Source: Pseudomonadota bacterium
GTDB lineage: Bacteria; Pseudomonadota; Alphaproteobacteria; Acetobacterales; Acetobacteraceae
DNA length: 64,000 nt
Direction: 5' to 3'
Assembly (NCBI GenBank): GCA_021780935.1
Contig: JAJXXT010000122.1
Location: 71,984 to 135,983 of the forward strand
Below, piece by piece: positions 60,538-64,000 of this stretch. The position numbers and the translations under genes are program-made. Position 1 is the stretch's first letter; each line of letters starts with the position of its first letter. The notes below the pieces were generated by a model. It did not search any database and was not told where the DNA came from. It saw nothing but the letters and a program-made list of their open reading frames with translations.

Positions 60538-62117
60538 CAGCACTGCTGGACATCGCCCATCTCACGCTCGACTACGCCACCGGGCACGGGGTTTTCCGCG
60601 CGCTCGAGGACGTTTCACTTTCCGTCGCGCCGGGTGAGGTGCTGGGTCTGGTGGGAGAATCCGGTTCGGGCAAGACCTCGCTTGCGATGGCCGTGATGGG
60701 CCATCTCGCCGGCAACGCGCGGCTCGCTTGTGGCAGCGTCCGCCTCGGCGGCACGGAACTTACCACGCTTGGCCCCGCGGCCATGCGCACCATCCGCGGC
60801 AAGCGCATCGGCATGGTTTTCCAGAATCCGGCCACGTCGCTGAACCCGACGCTGACGCTGGGCCGGCAGATCACGGAGGTGCTGGAGCGCCACCGCGGCC
60901 TGTCCCCGCGCGCCGCATGGAAGGAGGCCGTCTCCTGGCTCGAACGCGTGGAGCTGCGTCACGCCGAGGCGCTGATGCGCCGCTATCCGCACGAGGTCTC
61001 CGGCGGCGAGAAGCAGCGCGTCGTCATCGCCACCGCCTTCGCGCCGCACCCGGACATTGTCCTGTTCGATGAACCGACGACAGCGCTCGACGTCATCACC
61101 GGCGCGCGCATCCTCGATCTTTTCCATCGGCTGCGGGCGGAGACGGGGGTCGGGGGCCTGTACATCTCGCACGACCTCGGCCTCGTCGCACGCGTGGCGG
61201 AGCGCGTTGCCGTGATGCGCGGCGGCCATTTGGTGGAAACAGGGCCAGCCACGCGCATCTTTGCCAACCCTGCACACGCCTACACACGTCGCCTGGTGGA
61301 CGCGGTACCCCGGCCCTACCGCCGCCTCGTGCAGGATGAGCCGCCACTTCGCGAATTGCTCCGCGCCGAGGCGCTCGGCGTCCGCTACGGCCGCAAGCGC
61401 CTGTTCCGCAAACGTGCCGAAGGCGGCGGTATCGCCAGCGTGAGCTTCGACATCCGCGAGGGCGAGATCCTCGGCGTGGTGGGGGAGTCCGGCTCCGGCA
61501 AATCCACCATCGCGCGGGCACTGACAGGTCTGGTGCAGGCCGGGGGCGCCATTCGTCTCGGTGGAGTGCCGGTCACCCGAATGCGGCGGGATTATCGCCG
61601 CGCGGTGCAGATCGTCTTCCAGCACCCGGATTCCTCGCTCAACCCGCGTCAACGCGTGCGCGACATCCTCGCTCGCCCCCTGCGCCTCTACGGCGGTTCG
61701 CTGGACGAAATCCCCACCCTGCTGCGTCAGGTGAACCTGCCGGTGGAATACGTCACGCGCTGGCCGCACCAGCTCTCGGGTGGCGAGAAGCAACGCGTCG
61801 CCATCGCCCGCGCCTTCGCCGCCAGACCCCGCCTTGTGATCTGCGACGAAATCACCGCCTCGCTTGATGTCTCGGTGCAGGCCAGCACCATCGACTTGCT
61901 GCTGGAATTGCGACGCCAGCACGGCACCGCATACCTGTTCATCACCCATGACCTCAACCTGATCCGCCAGATCGCCCACCGGCTCATCGTGATGCGCGAG
62001 GGGACTTTGGTCGATCGGCTTGACATCCAGGCTCTCGGCAGCGGCCGCGAGCACGAATACACGCGAGAGCTGATCGCAGCCTCGCCCCCACCGGTCGGAG
62101 AGGAAACCAGAACGTGA
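60534..62117 (+). CDS. Peptide ABC transporter, fused two-domain ATPase (DppD-DppF)
   Basis: 527 residues with two complete ATPases. First half: Walker A GLVGESGSGKTSLAMAVMGH, signature VSGGEKQRVVIATAF, Walker B DIVLFDEPTTALDV. Second half: [58 protein letters not shown]. Each half is DppD- or DppF-like; in most bacteria they are separate proteins. Both should bind ATP across the internal dimer interface. ATG at 60534 overlaps the dppC stop. Confidence 0.93.
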   Translation: MTALLDIAHLTLDYATGHGVFRALEDVSLSVAPGEVLGLVGESGSGKTSLAMAVMGHLAGNARLACGSVRLGGTELTTLGPAAMRTIRGKRIGMVFQNPATSLNPTLTLGRQITEVLERHRGLSPRAAWKEAVSWLERVELRHAEALMRRYPHEVSGGEKQRVVIATAFAPHPDIVLFDEPTTALDVITGARILDLFHRLRAETGVGGLYISHDLGLVARVAERVAVMRGGHLVETGPATRIFANPAHAYTRRLVDAVPRPYRRLVQDEPPLRELLRAEALGVRYGRKRLFRKRAEGGGIASVSFDIREGEILGVVGESGSGKSTIARALTGLVQAGGAIRLGGVPVTRMRRDYRRAVQIVFQHPDSSLNPRQRVRDILARPLRLYGGSLDEIPTLLRQVNLPVEYVTRWPHQLSGGEKQRVAIARAFAARPRLVICDEITASLDVSVQASTIDLLLELRRQHGTAYLFITHDLNLIRQIAHRLIVMREGTLVDRLDIQALGSGREHEYTRELIAASPPPVGEETRT

Positions 62118-63328
62118 CCCCACAAGAACTCATCGCGCGCGTCGACGAGAAGGCCTCCCTCGAATTTCTCGCCGCCATGGTCCGCCACAAGAGCCACACA
62201 CAGACGCCAGGCGAGCGGGACCTCGCCGCGTACATGGCCGAGCAGATGCGCAGGCTTGGGCTCGAGGCGGAGATCGCGCCATTCGAGGGCGAGCGTGTCA
62301 ACGCCGTCGGACGCTGGCGCGGCCAGGGTGGCGGCAGGAGTCTGTTGTTCAACGGCCATCTCGACACCAACCCCGTGACCGAGGGCTGGACCGTCGATCC
62401 CTACGCTGGAAAGATTGACGATAAATTCATCTACGGCATTGGCGTCTCCAACATGAAGGCGGGCGATGCGGCGTATTTCTGCGCGGTCAAAACGCTGCTC
62501 GATGCTGGCGTGAAGCTCAAAGGCGATGTCATTCTCACCTTCGTCGTGGGCGAATTACAGGGCGGCGTCGGCACGCTCGCGCTGTTGAAACAGGGTCTGC
62601 GTGCCGATTACTTCGTGAACTCCGAACCCACGGACCTGCAGGCGCTCTCGATGCATGCGGCAGCCTTCACCTTCATCATCGAACTCATCGGCAACACACG
62701 CCATTTGTCCAAGCGCGAACAGGCGGTCGATGCTATCATGGCTGCTTGCGACCTCATTCCGAGGCTCAACGCCATGACTTTCTCCGGCGCGCCAGGCGAG
62801 GAGCATCGCTCGATCAATCGTTGCCATGTCGGGGTGGTGCATGCCGCCCTCGGGCGCGAGCTTGAGGAATGGCGCCCGCCTCAGGTGGCGGACTACGCGC
62901 GCCTCAAGGGCTCTTGCCGCTACGCGCCAGGTCAGAGCGAGGCGCAGGTGCTCGATGACATGCGCGCCGAGCTTAGGGCGCTGGAGACGCGCTTCCCCGG
63001 CTTGAAGACTGCGCTGACACCAGAACACCTCAGGGGCCGTCCGATGATGCCGACCTTCGAGGTGCGGCGCGATAGCCCAATCGTCCAAGCGATCAACCGT
63101 GCCTACAAGTCAGTTCGCGGGGTGGAGCAGCCGACCGGCGCCATCCGCCCACCCGCGTATTACGGCACCGACGCGGCACACCTGCAGCACGCGGGAATGG
63201 AAGGCATCGTCTGCGGCCCCGGCGGACGCTACAACACCATGCCCGACGAGCGCGTGGATATCCCGGATTTCCTCGACATGATCCGCATTTACATGCTCAC
63301 CATCATCGAGATTTGCGGCATGGCATGA
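62114..63328 (+). CDS. M20-family hydrolase paralogue with altered metal site
   Basis: 404 residues from a GTG at 62114 (overlap GTGA). Fold and first ligand conserved (LFNGHLDTNPVTEGWTVDPY), but the bridging Asp position reads GVSNMKAGDAAY (Asn), the Glu pair reads FVVGELQGGVGT (one Glu only) and the last His position reads RYNTMPDERVDI. NSEPTDLQALSMHAAA keeps the EPT motif. Three of five usual ligands are changed, so it may bind metal differently or not at all. The stop overlaps the ATG-like start of a trbI fragment, where mobile debris begins. Probably acts on the same peptides or acyl-amino acids as the first M20 enzyme. Confidence 0.87.
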   Translation: MTPQELIARVDEKASLEFLAAMVRHKSHTQTPGERDLAAYMAEQMRRLGLEAEIAPFEGERVNAVGRWRGQGGGRSLLFNGHLDTNPVTEGWTVDPYAGKIDDKFIYGIGVSNMKAGDAAYFCAVKTLLDAGVKLKGDVILTFVVGELQGGVGTLALLKQGLRADYFVNSEPTDLQALSMHAAAFTFIIELIGNTRHLSKREQAVDAIMAACDLIPRLNAMTFSGAPGEEHRSINRCHVGVVHAALGRELEEWRPPQVADYARLKGSCRYAPGQSEAQVLDDMRAELRALETRFPGLKTALTPEHLRGRPMMPTFEVRRDSPIVQAINRAYKSVRGVEQPTGAIRPPAYYGTDAAHLQHAGMEGIVCGPGGRYNTMPDERVDIPDFLDMIRIYMLTIIEICGMA

Positions 63329-63471
63329 GCATCAACCAGAGCGGCCAGCAGATCGTTCAACGCGAGCTTAACATCCAGCCAACCCTCACGATTCGGCCCG
63401 GCTCCCCGGTGCGCGTTATCGTCACGCGGGACCTGGTGCTGACGCCCTACGGCTCGGGAGGAAAACCATGA
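63325..63471 (+). pseudogene. trbI: trbI (conjugal transfer) 3'-end fragment
   Basis: 48 residues: GQQIVQRELNIQPTLTIRPG, SPVRVIVTRDLVLTPYG. This is the C-terminus of TrbI/VirB10 proteins, which bridge the inner and outer membrane in type IV secretion; the consensus as I know it is QLNIQPTLTIRPGWPVRVIV. The whole N-terminal 90% is absent; the fragment begins at the last base of the preceding M20 gene. Its end overlaps the next fragment by ATGA, exactly as trbI and DUF2274 genes do in intact tra regions. Confidence 0.82.
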
Positions 63472-63608
63472 CGAAACTCAAGCTTGGCCCCATCGCCGAC
63501 GACAAGCCGGTCAGGGTCAGCGTCGAACTCCCCGCCGCCTGTCCGGCGTCAGGGTCAATGAGACAGACAGGCGTAGTTGAGGAACGGAGGATTTCTGGCT
63601 CATCGTAA
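63468..63608 (+). pseudogene. Broken DUF2274-family gene (5' fragment)
   Basis: A strong GGAGGAAAACC site precedes the ATG at 63468. The protein begins MTKLKLGPIADDKPVRVSVE, LPAA, which is the N-terminus of DUF2274 proteins encoded right after trbI in conjugative regions. After about 63539 resemblance ends because an IS begins (TGTCCGGCG); the frame then runs to a stop at 63606 by chance. Confidence 0.78.
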
Positions 63609-63876
63609 CCGTCAAGGAGTGCAGATGAGCCAGAAATCCTCCGCGCCTACCGCACGGCCGTATGACGTGTCGGCGAAGCCGTCCGTCGAGCAGGCTGTCC
63701 GTGACATCCGCCGCGCCACCCGCAAGCACCACTCGGCCGAGGACAAGATCCGCATCGTGCTGGAGGGCCTGCGCGGCGAGGACAGCATTGCCGCCCTGTG
63801 CCGCCGGGAAGGCATTGCCGAGAGCCTGTATTACGCCTGGTCCAAGGACTTCCTCGAAGCCGGCAAACGTCGCCTA
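63540..63876 (+). mobile_element. Left part of an IS with IS3/IS911-type orfA, interrupted by IS630
   Basis: The element starts TGTCCGGCGTCAGGGTCA at the point where the DUF2274 gene breaks, includes a 20-bp hairpin and the orfA start, and is cut at 63876 by an IS630-family insertion. Its right end lies beyond the second element or outside the window. The 5' TG is usual for IS3-family ends. Boundary inferred from the break in DUF2274 resemblance. Confidence 0.65.
63585..63643. repeat. Perfect 20-bp inverted repeat around the orfA start
   Basis: Arms 63585-63604 and 63624-63643 are perfectly complementary, with a 19-base loop that contains the AAGGAG ribosome site; the ATG lies in the right-hand stem. 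Transcripts coming from outside the element would fold and hide the start codon, a known way for IS elements to limit transposase made by read-in transcription. Complementarity was checked base by base. Confidence 0.85.
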
Positions 63877-63918
63877 GAGCGTGATCATCTTACACTGAAG
63901 CATATCCTGTGTGGCTGA
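63625..63918 (+). pseudogene. Transposase OrfA (IS3/IS911 HTH type), truncated by IS630 insertion
   Basis: The ATG at 63625 follows AAGGAG. HTH_Tnp_1 resemblance: HHSAEDKIRIVLEGLRGEDS, IAALCRREGIAESLYYAWSK, DFLEAGKRRL. The native protein should continue after KRRL into a coiled coil; instead, from 63877 the frame reads the end of an IS630 element (ERDHLTLKHILCG) and stops. So OrfA is cut after about 84 residues. It begins a likely OrfA-OrfB pair whose second gene is not in the window. Confidence 0.82.
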
Positions 63919-64000
63919 AGTAGTTTGCGCACTCGGTTGGGGAGAACTGGCTGAGGAGTTCGCCGATGCAGTGCCAGACGTCGACGATGGATCGCTCGTT
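63877..64000 (-). mobile_element. IS630-family element end with transposase C-terminus (continues past window)
   Basis: On the minus strand, 63890-64000 encodes NERSIVDVWHCIGELLSQFS, PTECANYFSHTGYASV and a TAA: the C-terminus of IS630 transposases (recalled consensus: RTIEALW---G-LLD-FSP-ECANYF---GY). The tip of the element begins GAGCGTGATCA at 63877, right after a TA at 63875-63876, matching the TA target of the IS630/Tc1 group. The rest of the element, including the catalytic DDE, is beyond the window. Confidence 0.82.

Noticed and set aside
1..64000. tRNA, rRNA and riboswitch genes
   Set aside because: Intergenic spaces were read by eye and none showed a cloverleaf, T-loop GTTCRA or known aptamer; a covariance search would be needed to exclude small RNAs.

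Overview
The window is a high-GC, gene-dense chromosomal segment from what looks like an alphaproteobacterium. I favour Rhodospirillales/Acetobacteraceae, because it combines acetan/xanthan-type exopolysaccharide genes, a PetP/PetR-like regulator pair, several TRAP and ABC uptake systems, and a modified energy-converting complex. That placement is inferred from gene content; no search was run. I saw no tRNA, rRNA or CRISPR array.

Layout. 1-8.9 kb: the end of an IlvD/Edd dehydratase, a Wzx-type flippase, and a six-gene minus-strand sugar operon (FkbM methyltransferase, NeuD-type acyltransferase, three glycosyltransferases, DegT aminotransferase) in which every junction is a 4-bp stop/start overlap. 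9-15.3 kb: a branched-chain-amino-acid-type ABC importer (LivH, a LivM-LivG fusion, LivF, divergent binding protein) coupled to an acyl-CoA ligase. 15.3-24.9 kb: the main exopolysaccharide locus (four glycosyltransferases, a Wzy/ligase-like membrane protein, a Wzc/GumC-type tyrosine kinase, and a divergent outer-membrane beta-barrel). 24.9-34.3 kb: a methyltransferase with a divergent MmyB-like regulator, a TRAP transporter with a GlcD-like oxidase and divergent serine hydrolase, a zinc-less DksA-like protein, an AroE paralogue and an orphan GlnQ ATPase. 34.4-46.7 kb: pgsA, mobB, a lipoprotein, moaD, moaE, a glycosyltransferase, a TPR-glycosyltransferase, IlvE, the PetP/PetR-like pair, an APH-like kinase, a GumB-like export lipoprotein, and a DsbD/ScsB-like reductase.

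47.4-54.8 kb holds the most unusual system. It is a seven-gene operon with a small XRE regulator, HyfB-, HyfC-, HyfE- and HyfF-like membrane subunits, and HyfG- and HyfI-like peripheral subunits. The large subunit has lost the cysteines that bind NiFe in hydrogenases, while the small subunit keeps its 4Fe-4S cysteines. This matches the energy-converting-hydrogenase-related (Ehr) complexes, which link complex I and group 4 hydrogenases and whose substrate is unknown. No NuoI/HyfH ferredoxin-type subunit and no NuoEFG are present.

55-63.3 kb: a GntR-regulated peptide module (M20 hydrolase, DppA, DppB, DppC, fused DppDF, second M20 hydrolase). It is bordered on the left by an internally deleted IS relic and on the right by nested mobile debris: a trbI 3' end, a broken DUF2274 gene, an IS with an IS3/IS911-type transposase orfA, and an IS630-family element inserted into that orfA at a TA. 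A second IS630 relic lies between the DsbD-like gene and the Ehr operon.
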